From Cloeon dipterum (lineage: Eukaryota; Arthropoda; Insecta; Ephemeroptera; Baetidae): a DNA stretch of 64,000 bases. Where the stretch lies: the NCBI RefSeq assembly GCF_949628265.1, contig NC_088786.1, forward strand, positions 18,931,681 through 18,995,680, read 5' to 3'. The stretch's first letter is position 1; every line of letters starts with the position of its first letter. The notes beneath the pieces were generated by a model. The model was not told the origin of the DNA and ran no database searches. It saw nothing but the letters and a program-made list of their open reading frames with translations. Positions 35,937 through 47,585 of this stretch are shown here, one piece after another. Position numbers and translations under genes: made by a program.

Positions 35937-37218
35937 ATCGGTAAATGGCAAAAGGATTATTCGATGTTAATCTGCTTTCGGATTTTTGTTCTGTCAGGAG
36001 TAATTGTTATCGAGAGGATTGGCAAACATCAAAAGGTGTTTTCTGGTGGCGCTGCTGAACCGAGTTAAAAAACATCTTGGTAATTTTGTTTTCATGTTTG
36101 CTTCAACCTCGAATACTTGCAGACCGCATACTTCCTTGCCAACCCATGATAAGGATAAAATTCGTCCGTGGTTTAGACAATTCTTATCAAATTGCTATTT
36201 TCAGATTGCGCATTATTTTTTGTCTAGTTTGTATCCAAACAGTCATGAATATGCAAATTGTTGGGTTTATTCTCTCTTTTCGTTTATCTCATACAAAATG
36301 AATAAATCAAGACTAATTGCAGAAAATGTTGACGAAAAATAAAAAAGCTCATTTTGAACATTTTCTGGATATTTATTAGCAATAGCCCCATATCGATTTA
36401 TGGCATGGATTTTTCAATGTTGATCTGCTTTCGGAGTTTTTTCTGTTAGGGTGAGCGATTGTAGAAGGCTCAGCAAGCTGCGTTGCGCCGCGCAAGCCGG
36501 CAAATTTTGGGTAACGTGGGCAGCCGCTGTGAATCTGGCTAAGCTTCGCCAGCCATGCCAGCTACCGAGGAAAAAGGGTCAAAAAATAAAAAAATGCGTG
36601 AAAGAGAAAAAATGTCTTCCGGCCCTTCAGACCGTTAAACACGATCAAACTTCACGTTTAAAAAATTGTCAGCCGCACCATTCGCAGGTGAAAATGGCCA
36701 GCCACCGCCGGGCAAAAAATTTGGCAAACTAAGCCCGGCAGTCACCGTCTTAAATCTCGCGGGTGAGACCTCTAAGCAAATTTTATCGAAAATGTGAATT
36801 AGCAAACAACAAAAGATGTTTTCTTATGGCACTGTTAAACAACATTTTGGGAATTTTGTTTTCATGTTTGCTTAAACCACGAATATTTTTAAACCGCAAA
36901 TTTCCCTGTCAACATGTCAAAGGACAACATTTGTCTGCGGTTTAGACTTAAACTTATCAAATTGCTAAATTTTCAGACTACATTTTAAGTCTGGTATGTC
37001 CAAATTTTTAAATGATTGGGTTTTAATCTCTCTTTTACGTTTAGATTCAAAATTTGGTTTATTACGGATCAGCAGGGTACCGTACATCAAAAGAATAATC
37101 AAGATTCTGCAGGAATGTTTAAGAAAAACAAAAAGGCTTCCTTGGAATATTAATCATCTGAATACTTTTATTGTTATAATTCTTATAGAAAATAGTAAAT
37201 AACGTCGAGAATCAAATA
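35937..37218. other. spacer between C and D with an internal duplication
   Basis: Starts in the 5' flank of C; the left end of the 10,367-bp unit lies here (36082-36100). Two related segments, about 36010-36300 and 36775-37120, share GCAAACANCAAAAGNTGTTTTCT, TTTTGTTTTCATGTTTGCTT and TTATCAAATTGCTA blocks. Between them, 36400-36460 resembles the sequence just upstream of C (GATCTGCTTTCGGANTTTT). A G+C-rich insert at 36450-36770 has no counterpart upstream of D''. No coding gene supported. Confidence 0.55.
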
Positions 37219-39046
37219 TCAAAATTCATTAGTTCTGTCCCTCTTGTAGGCCCTTTTTTTCTTTATTTCGTCATTATCACAAATGGTCCCCTTGACTGCA
37301 GTGACGGTGCTTTCGCTCATAAAAACGCGAGTGCTGATCTCATTGGGGTTCATCTTTTCTGAGAAATACGTCTGTATGCCTGAAGAAATAGCCCAGAGGC
37401 GCCCAGTTTCATCAATCTATATTCATGACAAACTGTAAAAAACCTTCAACTCTCCAAACTGAAATTCCGCATACCGTTACTTCTGCGAGGAACTTCATTG
37501 CCACTTTGTCCTGCGCCAAGACACCGAAGAACCTACTTTCGTAGGGGTTGCGGCGAGAGTTCCAGCAAACGAGGGCATCCGAGTTTAGCAGCCCAAAAAA
37601 CAGCACACCATTCTTGTCCATGGCGTAGGCGCCTGTTTGGCTGGTTCGCGGCAGGGACCCGGTTTTGAATTCATCGCGCGGAGGGCTCAAGACAGAGTCC
37701 TTGTTGCGAAGAACGGACGTTTTCACCCAGTGCTGTTTGAATGAGCTCATTGACGAAAAATATAACGTTCGGTCACCTTTCCCAGGGGCACCTATACACG
37801 AAAAGAGGGTCATTCTCAGAATGAAGGAATATTTAAAAATAATTATGAGATTTGAACTAAATAAACATTGAAATGCAAGGAAATTTTAAAATCATTAAAT
37901 TTTTAGTAGGTAATGCACTCATGATTCACGGAATATTGTTAGAAAGAAATAAAAACGATAATGGAGGATTTTATTTTTGTAAAAAGAATTAATAGAGCTT
38001 TGCAACGGACCAGATATTAATAATAGCAATCCTTGCCAAAAAAGCAGCTGAATATTAATAAAACTCTAGAAAGATATCGTGGCTTTCGGTTTTTTTTACA
38101 GAAATATTCCAAACAAAGTATGTTTTATTCGTTTCATACTCAGGGCCATTCCCATAATTCCGTTCATCGTTTCAAAGGTTTTTTTTCCAACGTGGAAAGT
38201 GCTTGCTTCTGGATCGGGGAGAACGGTTTTCTGAATGATTCGCCACGACTGGCCAGAAGACAAATCAGCAACGATTATCGCAAAGGAGGCAGTGTCTGCA
38301 ATGTAAAGGAACGCGTCTTTTGGCGAGCCGCAGGTGCCCTTTGGATACTCCACCTTGATGTTAACAGGCAACGACTCGTTTCTCACAGCTTCCTGCAAAA
38401 CGTGTTTTTTTTTTTACAAGTCCCGCCCGTATTAAACCATCCAGACTTACTTCGTCTTTTAGGATGAAGGTGTTGACAAGTTTGTCTGTTTTGAGGTCAA
38501 AGGTGAGCACCTTGGCAGGACAGACTCTAGTGTACTCGTGCTGAATGGAACTTGCTATGCCTGTGTCGAGGACCCACAGCCTCCCGCACTCATCTGTTGT
38601 GACCCTGAACACCGAGGTCAAGCCCTGGCATTGGCCCACCTTTTGAGAGGCCCAGTCAGGGTAGGGGGTAAGCGGGGGCGCAGCGTCCCTGGAGGGGTAC
38701 TCGACGAACGCCAGAGTCGCGGGAATGCCCTTGGGTTTCCAGCGAGGCATGGAGAGGAAGACGCGGTTACCAGCCACCTTTGTTTTTTAGGTTAATAATT
38801 ATCAGGACAAGAAATTAGTGAGGATATTACATGGACTCCAGCGACATGCACGTCAGAAGGGTTGAATTCGCCGCTGCTGATGGCCTCTGCCCGTGCCTTG
38901 GGGCTAGCATATTTAAAATCGATCTGCTTCCAGCCAAATACCTGCTTCACTCGCGCGTCGTCCAGTGGCGGAAACCCTACGGCCTGCACTAATGGGGTCA
39001 GGTGCAGGACGCCAAACAGAAAACAGGTCGGAAGCAACATTTTCAT
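37219..39046 (-). CDS. yellow/major royal jelly protein family gene D
   Basis: Exons in transcript order: 39046-38831, 38777-38451, 38392-38140, 37791-37475, 37416-37219; phases 0, 0, 1, 0; 436 residues. Signal peptide starts MKMLLPTCFLFGVLHL. Blocks: VKQVFGWKQIDFKYASPKAR, VFLSMPRWKPKGIPATLAFV, QGLTSVFRVTTDECGRLWVL, AFLYIADTASFAIIVADL, SWRIIQKTVLPDPEAS (elsewhere WRVTDKT), AMDKNGVLFFGLLNSDALVC, LWAISSGIQTYFSEKMNP. The C-terminus after GTIC is an unusual lysine/arginine-rich tail (NDEIKKKRAYKRDRTNEF) shared by D' and, with changes, D''. Intron 1 is only 53 bases and its acceptor (ACAAAG) lacks a pyrimidine tract. A TATA box is at 39100-39105. The copy D' at +10,367 looks the same throughout. 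Confidence 0.9.
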
Positions 39047-39099
39047 GAGATCCCTTAACTCGCCGCGTACTTTAAATGATGGGCTTTTGGGTTTCCGTC

Positions 39100-39105
39100 T
39101 TTATA
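39100..39105 (-). promoter_or_regulatory. TATA box of yellow gene D
   Basis: TATAAA on the minus strand (CGTATAAAGACGG), 54 bases upstream of the ATG at 39046. The copy for D' is at 49467-49472. Confidence 0.55.
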
Positions 39106-39309
39106 CGTTTGTGGTTTGGCTTGAGAGCAACAAAAACAACATAAAAAATACTTATCGCTTTATACTTCCTCTGCGACATTATACACGGGGACGAATTTCT
39201 ATGCTCATCGTTTGGATAATTTGCGCCTACTTTTGATTCTCTTGCAATAACGAGGGTCTACTTCAGATTTGGAGGGAGTTTGCTTCATGCAGTCCAACTC
39301 GCACCATTT

Positions 39310-39840
39310 TTTTTTAATAATAATAATTTTTATTTGTCTTTTGGCATGTACATAATTTAACACAGTAATGCAATAAACCACATACATCCAATTGCAAATC
39401 AAACATTCAGTTACATTCACTCAAAAAGAAAAGAAAAATTGAAGTTGCTACAACTTCTGTACACAATCAAAATACTCTTCAGCACTATAAAACTGTTTTT
39501 GATGTACAAATTCACGCAGCATAGCAACAAACTCCTTATAACGCGGCTCAAGACGAAGAGACACTGGCAGCGCATTATACAAAGTAGCTGTCCAGCATGC
39601 GTAAATGAATTTCACGGGACGAATGCCCAGCATTGAAAGATCCCGGTGCGGAGGCAGAAACACGATCGAGCCTTTGTCTTTTCTGAATCGGGTTTTGTCT
39701 AACGAGGCCCGTGCACCCATGATATTCGTTTGCGAGTATATGTAATTGGGACAATTTTTGAGTGTTGTACGTTATCAGGGGCCGTCTCAAAACTGGTGAA
39801 TCTATCATATCATATTTAAATGCGACGTATGACATACGCC
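39310..39840 (-). mobile_element. LINE (non-LTR retrotransposon) 3' relict
   Basis: The minus-strand frame 39720-39448 ends in a pattern typical of the C-terminus of non-LTR reverse transcriptases: a hydrophobic/tryptophan stretch, then LYNALPVSLRLEPRYKEF and MLREFV. Upstream sequence (39835-39575) continues in another frame, so the piece is decayed. Beyond the stop comes an untranslated tail ending AATAAAAATTATTATTATT and a run of nine A at 39309-39317, the usual LINE 3' end. 5'-truncated; the clade is not identified. A second copy at 49677-50207 exists only because of the tandem duplication. Confidence 0.55.
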
Positions 39841-40540
39841 GTCACTGCTTGAGAGGCTGTCAATTTGTCTAATTAAAATTATTTGCAAGAATAATAAATG
39901 TATGCTAGTTAGCATATATTTATGTACTGTGAGTGAATTCTTTACATTTTTGGATTGTTAAATACGTCGATATAATTTAAGCCTAGTTTTTAAATTTTGT
40001 TTGCTAATTTTTACACTGTACAAACACACCAATATGGCACAAGACACAAGATTGATTGTACTTACTTGATCCCCTGTGATATGAAGAACCTAAGATGAAT
40101 AGAAAAATATTTGTCCAACTTTTATTTAACTTATTATGTAGATTATGGAAGCTACCTAACACCTTAAATGAAACTGAAATTTAACCTTTCTTTATACTGC
40201 TAAAAAAATACGAAAAACAAAATTATACTACAACAATTATATTATAAGGGATATGACTGAGTTTTATATTCACTGCGCAAATTCACGACCTGAGACAGGT
40301 CAGGTGTACCACTTCTTGTTAACTTTTTTAACGGCATTTATACATTGATATAGAGATTGGGTGACTACATTTACGTTGCTTCTCTGGCAGAGCTTTTAAA
40401 TCGATGCGCCATTTAGCCACATCCTCTTTTAATAGCTGTCAGCGAAACGCAAAACAAGAAACGGCACTCATTAGTTTTCCTGCTGTAATAAAATGCTGTA
40501 ACCAGTTTGCATTTCTTGAGAGGTCACAAGTTAATCCGCG

Positions 40541-43196
40541 ATGCATCGAAAAGCAGTGCCGTTTTTAGCCTTTTCCGTGATTCTTCTCCTTCTGCACTCG
40601 CAGAGCTCGGTTTGCAACCGCAGGAAAGGTCACCAATATGAGCAGTATTACTGGAACACCCGTAACTCTTCTTCGCGCTCCGGTGAGGTTAGAGAAGTTT
40701 TCAACTGGAAGCAACTGGACTTTGAATTTCCCAACGAGCAAATGCGGGGACAAGCGATTCAAAGTGGTGCTTTCGTGGAGATAAATTCATCAATGCCACT
40801 TTCCCTGGAGGTATTTAAATAAAATAAAACTAAAATAAAATAACAAACGATTTGCAGGCTGACAGCACGCGTTTATTTGTGTCGGCACCACGTTGGCGTC
40901 AAGGTGTTCCCTTCACCCTGACCTATTTGCCCTTGCCCGGTGCTGACCCAAAGCGCGTACCAACCCAGTCCTCACCCCGTTTGAAACCTTACCCCAATGC
41001 CGAGGCGAACCGCCAGGGAAACTGCGACGGTCTGACCTCCGTCTTCAGGATGTCTATTGATAATTGTAACAGACTTTGGGTCGTGGACACCGGCAGGGTT
41101 GGCGCACAACAACTCTGCCCTCCTCAGGTTATCGCTTTCGACCTGCAGACCGATGCTATCGTCTACAGGCACCGATTCTCGCAGGTTGACCAGAAAAAAT
41201 ATAGTTTTCAATATAATTGACGGAGAAGAATAACCAAATTAAAAAATATATTGGGACGATAACATTATCATTCAAATAGTCTAAGTGTAGTCTTTTTGGT
41301 AGTTTTATATATTGCCACTCTGCCCTCCAACCAAACCTATTTGATATTGAACTAAAATAGTGTCAGTTACCTGATAATAAAATTATTGATGTATATGTAG
41401 TCATATTTTGCTTTTTAAACGGAAGTGATAAATTATATAATTCATATCTGATGAAAAATGGACATTGCCATATTTTACACCTCGATTGACTGGGAAATAT
41501 ATTTTATTTTTTATTCCCACCTTGAATGAAAATTCCAAAACTTATATTTTACAGATTGTTAGTTTTGATTAATTAAGAAAAAACAGCTAAAAAACAAATC
41601 CTGTCAAATTTAATGTTAAAAATTGCGTAATTAGGAATCCTTGCTGTGCAACTCGCAACCCACAAACATCGCTGTTGAATATAAAGCAGAGGCCCAGTGT
41701 GGAAGAGGAAATAATTTGGATGCTTTCTTGTATGTGACGGACACGTTGGCCTACGCTATCATTGTCATCGACACCTCGAGTGGAAGGTCATGGCGCGTGT
41801 CCGACAAGAGCATGTTCCCCAACCCCGAGGCCGGTTCTTTTAACGTGCAAGGCGTCAAATTCGACTTAATGGACGGCATTCTTGGGCTTGCTATAGGTGG
41901 GATAAAATTTTGCTGTGCAGACGAAAAAGTATTTATAAAAATAAATTGAAATTTGAATTTAAAATTAGTTTGATAGCAGTAAATAACAAACCTCAATCAG
42001 GCTCTGCATTGGCACACATTTTAATTCTAAATATTAAATGATTTAATAATTTTTTAATTACGATTTCCTCCCTTTTAGGACCTCCTAGGTACTACAAAAA
42101 TGACCGTGATTTGTTCTACAACCCGATGACCTCATTCCAACACTTCTGGGTGCGTACGTCTCGTCTCCAGAATGAAAACGCGACGACTCCTTCCAACCCT
42201 CAGCCATTTGAGACTTTCCAGACAGGGCAATGGAAACGCAATTCTCAGTCGGCAGGCTGCGGCATCAGCTCCAGCGGCGTTCTCTTCTTTGGGCTCGTCA
42301 ACCAAAACGCCCTTGCTTGCTGGGACACGTCCAAACCATACACGGCCCAAAACATTGCTGTTCTAAAAAAAGATGACGAGAAACTGCAGTTTCTCTCAAC
42401 CGTTGTGGTCAGTATATTAGCCACTATTTTTTTGCAACCGATTTAGAACCAGCCCGTTGGATCGTATTGTTAAGGCGTTCTCAGGAGTGTCGAAGCAATA
42501 GGGGGACATTAAAGCATTTCAGGGATATTTTAATGGCTGCTTGTTGCGAATGACTGCAACACAGCAAACCTGAGAATTAGTGCCCTCCAACACCTTAACT
42601 TACAGCTCGTATAACTGGAACGGCTCCTGACTTACCAGCAAAGCTCGCTGCCGCTCTTGCTCGTCTTGAATATTTTCTATTGAGCTCGTTTGGGCAGTTC
42701 TGGCCGCTGACTCGAAATGCTAAAATAGCTCAACGGGCTGGGAGGCGCACCGGCGCCGAATCGCCACTAGATGGTTTTCACACTTTCCAGCGGCTTTAAG
42801 GACAAATTAATGTAAAGTACGTGTTTCAATAAAAGACCTCGGTGCGGGGAGACGAAAAGATGGCCACATTGGGCCCAAGCTGCTGTGCGGCCACTTGGGC
42901 CCCATATTATCCGCTTGACGGAGTTATTTGAACTCGGTGAGCTCAAAGCCCACGGAAAGTGCTGAGCAGACAAAAATACAAGAAAAAATAAATAAATGTG
43001 TTTCTGATCCTTATAGGTTGATCGCATGGACCGATTGTGGGCGCTGTCTACTCGTTTCCAACGCTTCTTCACGAACAGCCTCAACCCTGAAGATGTTAAC
43101 TTCCGAATTTTCTCCGGCACAGCCGCAGAAGCAGTGCGCAACACTGCGTGCTACGTTCCAACCCTTGGAGAAGGTCCAATGCGTGGTTGGGCGTAA
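40541..43196 (+). CDS. yellow/major royal jelly protein family gene E
   Basis: Opposite strand to its neighbours. Exons 40541-40810, 40858-41184, 41635-41896, 42079-42407, 43017-43196; phases 0, 0, 1, 0; 455 residues. Signal peptide (VPFLAFSVILLLLHSQSSVC), then a basic/tyrosine-rich spacer (RRKGHQYEQYYWNTRN) before VREVFNWKQLDFEFPN. Blocks: FVSAPRWRQGVPFTLTYL, GLTSVFRMSIDNCNRLWVVD, AFLYVTDTLAYAIIVIDTSS, WRVSDKSMFPNPEAGSF, FDLMDGILGLAIG, SGVLFFGLVNQNALACWDTS, LWALSTRFQRFFTNSLNPED, NFRIFSG. The most diverged member here: exon 3 is 9 bases longer and the MDKNG motif is GISSSG. The C-terminus ends GEGPMRGWA. Intron 4 hosts a copy of the dispersed repeat. The ATG is chosen as the only one giving a signal peptide. 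Confidence 0.9.
42449..42972 (+). repeat. dispersed repeat, copy 3 (in intron 4 of gene E)
   Basis: 42731-42972 matches the core of copies 1 and 2 (GGGCTGGGAGGCGCACCGGC, AAAAGATGGCCACATTGGGC). 42449-42560 matches the extension of copy 2. CCAGCCCGTTG at 42449-42459 and CAACGGGCTGG at 42731-42741 are exact inverse complements, so a 293-bp piece is bounded by 11-bp inverted repeats. The fourth copy, 52816-53339, is its tandem-duplication twin. Confidence 0.75.
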
Positions 43197-44162
43197 AAAT
43201 CAATATTTATTATCATTAGAATAATACACAGTAAAATGGGTTGTAAATTAATAATAAATTTATTCATACCTAATTGAGTTGAGACAAATAAATATTATCT
43301 TCATCCTTGATAAAATTACTCATTTTGAATAAATGATCCAGTGATCAAAATATTTTTGACCAAACTACGATATGTATACTAAATAAAATATTAGTACAAA
43401 TTTTTACGAAATATCTTTTCAATACACCAACAGAATTTTCCCGTTTGAATATATAAGGGGCTATATGCTGGATCGGTTAAAATCTCTTTTTAAATGTAAA
43501 AATGAAATCAGGGTTACTATAGGGGAGGTTTAACATTAAATATATCAAAGAGTAAAACTGTAAATCCTATAATTCAAGGGGCTATGAGTTCTTCAACGGA
43601 AAGCTGTTCACTTCAGCGATTAAAATCAATAAAATACCACTCTAAAAATCTTTTTTTCAATTTCATTAAATCCCTTAGCACTTTGACACTTGTCGTGTTT
43701 CTTCACGCACTACTCACAGAAGACCATGTGTGTCGTAGCCCATTCTGACTTCCTGCTCGGACTATTCGACAGGTTGCTTGCACAGCTTCACGTAGGCGCA
43801 TTTGGGAGAGATCTTTTCGTGCTCGCAATTATTTTTATTATGACTATTATTGTTAGATTAGAATAAACAATTATATATTCAACGTTCCAAAATAACTGAC
43901 CACCCTGAAAAGAGTGGTTGGGGTGTGATCGAAATTACAACGGCTCGCCGGTCAGAAACTGTAGAAGTTTTGATAGTGAAATTTTCAACCCTTTCAGACG
44001 AGTGGTTTCGTCGCTGCACCAAAACAGTTTCTTATGGGAATCTCATTTTAAACCAATTTTTGGAAAAAAGTTTCGAAACTTCTCATCATGCAAATGTGAT
44101 TTCTAGACCAATATTTTGCGCTGATTCAGAATCTGAGGTCAATTTTTGTTCCGGCATCCGAA
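43197..44162. other. convergent spacer between E and C'
   Basis: AT-rich 3' flanks of E (+) and C' (-), with a decayed fragment of the IAP RING exon at 43677-43824. Nothing else supported. Confidence 0.5.
43677..43824 (-). pseudogene. IAP RING-exon fragment, copy 1
   Basis: Matches about 60442-60650 of the IAP gene further right, same orientation: TCACAGAAGACCATGTG, then, after a gap of about 60 bases relative to the gene, GTAGCCCATTC and CGACAGGTTGCTTGCACAGC through CACGTAGGCGCATTTGGG. The gap removes the first zinc ligands of the RING. Substitutions throughout. Only last-exon sequence is seen, so retroposition and segmental duplication cannot be told apart here. Confidence 0.8.
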
Positions 44163-46301
44163 TTATTTTCCATGGGCGTCACAAACGGTGCCCTCAATCG
44201 CTTGTTTCACAGATGGACTCATGAAAACCCTGAAGTTGACATCGTTTGGGTCAATGGTGTCCAAAACAAACTGCTGAATCCTAGCAGAGAGAGCCCACAC
44301 TCTTTTAATATTGTCGATCTGCGTATGAATAGGTATAATTTATTTCCATTAATTAATTTAAAATATTTATTTCACTTACCACGACGGAGACGAGAAACTG
44401 CATTGCCGTCTTGTCCTGCGCGAGGTAGCCGAAATTCCTCGGTTCAAATGGACTTTTTGAGTTCCAGCAAACGAGAGCGTCCGAATTGAGCAAACCAAAT
44501 ATCATAACGCCGTTTTTGTCCATGGCGTAGCCAGCAGTTTGGCTCTGCCTGGACTTGAGGCCCGTCTTAAAAGCATTAGGGGAATTTTTGGCCTTCTTCT
44601 TGTCTCGCAATATCGACGTTTTCACCCAATGCTGCATGTCACCGCCCATCGCCGAGAAATATAATTCACGGTCTCCGTTAGCCATACGCGGACCTGAAAA
44701 ATAAATAATTAATGTGAAATTAAATAAATTAATTTATGTGACCAAGGGCAGGTTCAATATTACGAATTATTTTTTTTTAGATATTTCAATGAAATTAATT
44801 ATATTAAATTATATTTATGTATTGATGCGCAAGAATGACCAAGTATATCTTTTATCTTTTTCATTATTAAAATTCAATTGAGGAAGTCGCAAACCTAAAG
44901 CCATTCCCATGACGCCATCCGTCAAGTCAAAGGTTTGTCCACCAACGTGGAAAGTGGTCCATTCGGGATTCGGATAGACAGTTTTGTCTGTAACACGCCA
45001 AGCGTCACCGGTGGACATGTCTGCCACAATGATGGAGTAGGCCACTGTGTCGGCGATGTAGAGGAACGCTTGTTTCGGGTTTTTGCAACCGCCCTTAGGA
45101 AATTCCACCTGTATGTTTGCCGGAAGGGCATCACTTTTCAACACGTGCTGTGAAAAACAGTAAAGACTGGAATTAGCGGAAATCTGATATTTTTTAATTT
45201 ACTTGACACATATAGAATGTCATCTCTGTGTCTCATTGATTTTATTAGTTTAGAATAAGATTATTTTTCCTCACACTTTCCTTTAGATTGACTTACGTAC
45301 ATTTGTTTTTTGTAATTCAAAAATTATTTTAAATTCGACGATCATTTACAGAATATAATTTGATGTATTATGTAAAAAAACCCATTCAAACTAGACACAA
45401 AAACATTTTTGGAGACAAAAAAATAATAGCTCTATTGCTTATATATAAGGCAATAGCTTTGATTGTTGGAAAATCGAGGTAAAATCCTCTAAACCGGCTC
45501 TAGGATCCAACTAAAAGAGATCAAAACCGTTCTTTTATGCTGAAAAAATTCTCTTTTTGACACCAATTTTTTTCTTTACCCAATATTTAAGTTTTAGTTT
45601 TTAAGAACAAACAAATAATTAAAACCTTCGGAAGGACGTATTGCAGGACAACTTTATCGGTTTTTAGGTCGATTGCCATAACCTTTACAGGGCAGATGCG
45701 GTTAGGCACGAGCCACGAGGACGACCAACCAGTGTCGATGGCCCACAACCTGTTGCATTCGTCGATAAACACCCTGAACACCGAGGTCAGCCCATCGCAG
45801 TTGCCCTCCCTGCTCAGTTCCCAGCTGGGATAGGGGTTGAGCCGCGGCGAACGCTCGCCCTTTGCGTCAGGGTACTCAGCGTAGGCCAGGGTTGCCGGCA
45901 CTCCGCTCTTCCAGCGAGGCAGACTCACGAACACGCGATTTCCGGCTGCCTGCAAAGCGCAAAAACACATGAAAAAATCAATTAGCATTATGGCCTCGAA
46001 CTTGTGCATTCAAGGTTTTCAAATTGTATCCCTAAAGCGTTTCAAACTTAATTTAAAGTTTTAAATTTCAATAATATAACCGACATACGTGAATACCTGT
46101 TGGAACAGCGGCGGACGGCACAAAAGAACCATTTTTCAGAGCTTCCTGTCTCTGCTCCTCGCTAGGGTAGTTGAAATCAAACTGACTCCACCCAAATACT
46201 TCCACGACCCGTTGCTTCGCAGCCCCTGCATCTTTTTTCTCTGCTGCGGCGAGCACTGTGCTCAGCAGAGATAAGAGGCTGGCTAACAGCAACAGCCTCA
46301 T
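44163..46301 (-). CDS. yellow/major royal jelly protein family gene C'
   Basis: Intact paralogue of C. Exons in transcript order: 46301-46089, 45949-45626, 45147-44895, 44693-44380, 44318-44163; phases 0, 0, 1, 0; 419 residues. Signal peptide MRLLLLASLLSLLSTVLA; blocks VVEVFGWSQFDFNYPSEEQR, VFVSLPRWKSGVPATLAYAE, GLTSVFRVFIDECNRLWAID, AFLYIADTVAYSIIVADM, AWRVTDKTVYPNPEWTTF, GVMGMALG, MDKNGVMIFGLLNSDALVCW, VWALSARIQQFVLDTIDP, NFRVFMSPSVKQAIEGTVC. The tryptophan codon lost in C is TGG here. The donor after exon 2 is AAG then GTTTTA, a poor match to the usual GTAAGT. The cysteine framework equals that of C. Its 5' flank carries the right-hand breakpoint of duplication unit 1. C'' is its copy at +10,367. 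Confidence 0.9.
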
Positions 46302-47585
46302 ATCGGTATATGGCAAGGATTATTCGATGTCAATCTGCTTTCGGATTTTTGATCTGTCAGGAGTAATTATTGTTATCGAGAGAAGTAGCAAACACCAAAA
46401 GATGTTTTCTGGTGGCTCTGTTGAGCCAATTTGAAAAACATTTTGGGGAATTTTGTTTTCATGTTTGCTTCAACCTCGAATACTTGCAGACCGCATACTT
46501 CCTTGCCAACCCATGATAAGGATAAAATTCGTCCGTGGTTTAGACAATTCTTATCAAATTGCTATTTTCAGATTGCGCATTATTTTTTGTCTAGTTTGTA
46601 TCCAAACAGTCATGAATATGCAAATTGTTGGGTTTATTCTCTCTTTTCGTTTATCTCATACAAAATGAATAAATCAAGACTAATTGCAGAAAATGTTGAC
46701 GAAAAATAAAAAAGCTCATTTTGAACATTTTCTGGATATTTATTAGCAATAGCCCCATATCGATTTATGGCATGGATTTTTCAATGTTGATCTGCTTTCG
46801 GAGTTTTTTCTGTTAGGGTGAGCGATTGTAGAAGGCTCAGCAAGCTGCGTTGCGCCGCGCAAGCCGGCAAATTTTGGGTAACGTGGGCAGCCGCTGTGAA
46901 TCTGGCTAAGCTTCGCCAGCCATGCCAGCTACCGAGGAAAAAGGGTCAAAAAATAAAAAAATGCGTGAAAGAGAAAAAATGTCTTCCGGCCCTTCAGACC
47001 GTTAAACACGATCAAACTTCACGTTTAAAAAATTGTCAGCCGCACCATTCGCAGGTGAAAATGGCCAGCCACCGCCGGGCAAAAAATTTGGCAAACTAAG
47101 CCCGGCAGTCACCGTCTTAAATCTCGCGGGTGAGACCTCTAAGCAAATTTTATCGAAAATGTGAATTAGCAAACAACAAAAGATGTTTTCTTATGGCACT
47201 GTTAAACAACATTTTGGGAATTTTGTTTTCATGTTTGCTTAAACCACGAATATTTTTAAACCGCAAATTTCCCTGTCAACATGTCAAAGGACAACATTTG
47301 TCTGCGGTTTAGACTTAAACTTATCAAATTGCTAAATTTTCAGACTACATTTTAAGTCTGGTATGTCCAAATTTTTAAATGATTGGGTTTTAATCTCTCT
47401 TTTACGTTTAGATTCAAAATTTGGTTTATTACGGATCAGCAGGGTACCGTACATCAAAAGAATAATCAAGATTCTGCAGGAATGTTTAAGAAAAACAAAA
47501 AGGCTTCCTTGGAATATTAATCATCTGAATACTTTTATTGTTATAATTCTTATAGAAAATAGTAAATAACGTCGAGAATCAAATA
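46302..47585. other. spacer between C' and D' with the duplication junction
   Basis: 46302-46448 is the 5' flank of C'; 46449-46467 is the junction string; the rest repeats 36101-37218, including the internal duplication and the G+C-rich insert (here about 46817-47137). Confidence 0.6.

Larger units (their letters stand above)
39047..40540. other. shared upstream region of divergent yellow genes D and E
   Basis: D (-) and E (+) are divergent; 1.5 kb between them carries the D TATA box, a LINE 3' relict (39310-39840) and AT-rich sequence. TTTAAAT near 40396 and TTTATAC near 40336 are weak core-promoter candidates for E. Confidence 0.45.
36082..46448. repeat. 10,367-bp tandem duplication, unit 1 (genes D, E, C')
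   Basis: Every open frame on both strands recurs at exactly +10,367 with the same protein, and the lines compared by eye, including homopolymer runs, are the same, so no indel separates the units. Left end falls in a 19-bp shared string (AATTTTGTTTTCATGTTTG) at 36082-36100; the same string is at 46449-46467 and 56816-56834. Contains D (-), a LINE relict, E (+), a dispersed-repeat copy, an IAP fragment and C' (-). Confidence 0.93.

Noticed and set aside
40565-40762. Minus-strand ORF opposite exon 1 of gene E
   Set aside because: Antisense shadow of the yellow exon.
44172-44489. Plus-strand ORF of 105 residues over the 3' exons of C'
   Set aside because: Antisense of yellow exons 4-5; repeated at +10,367 only because of the duplication.
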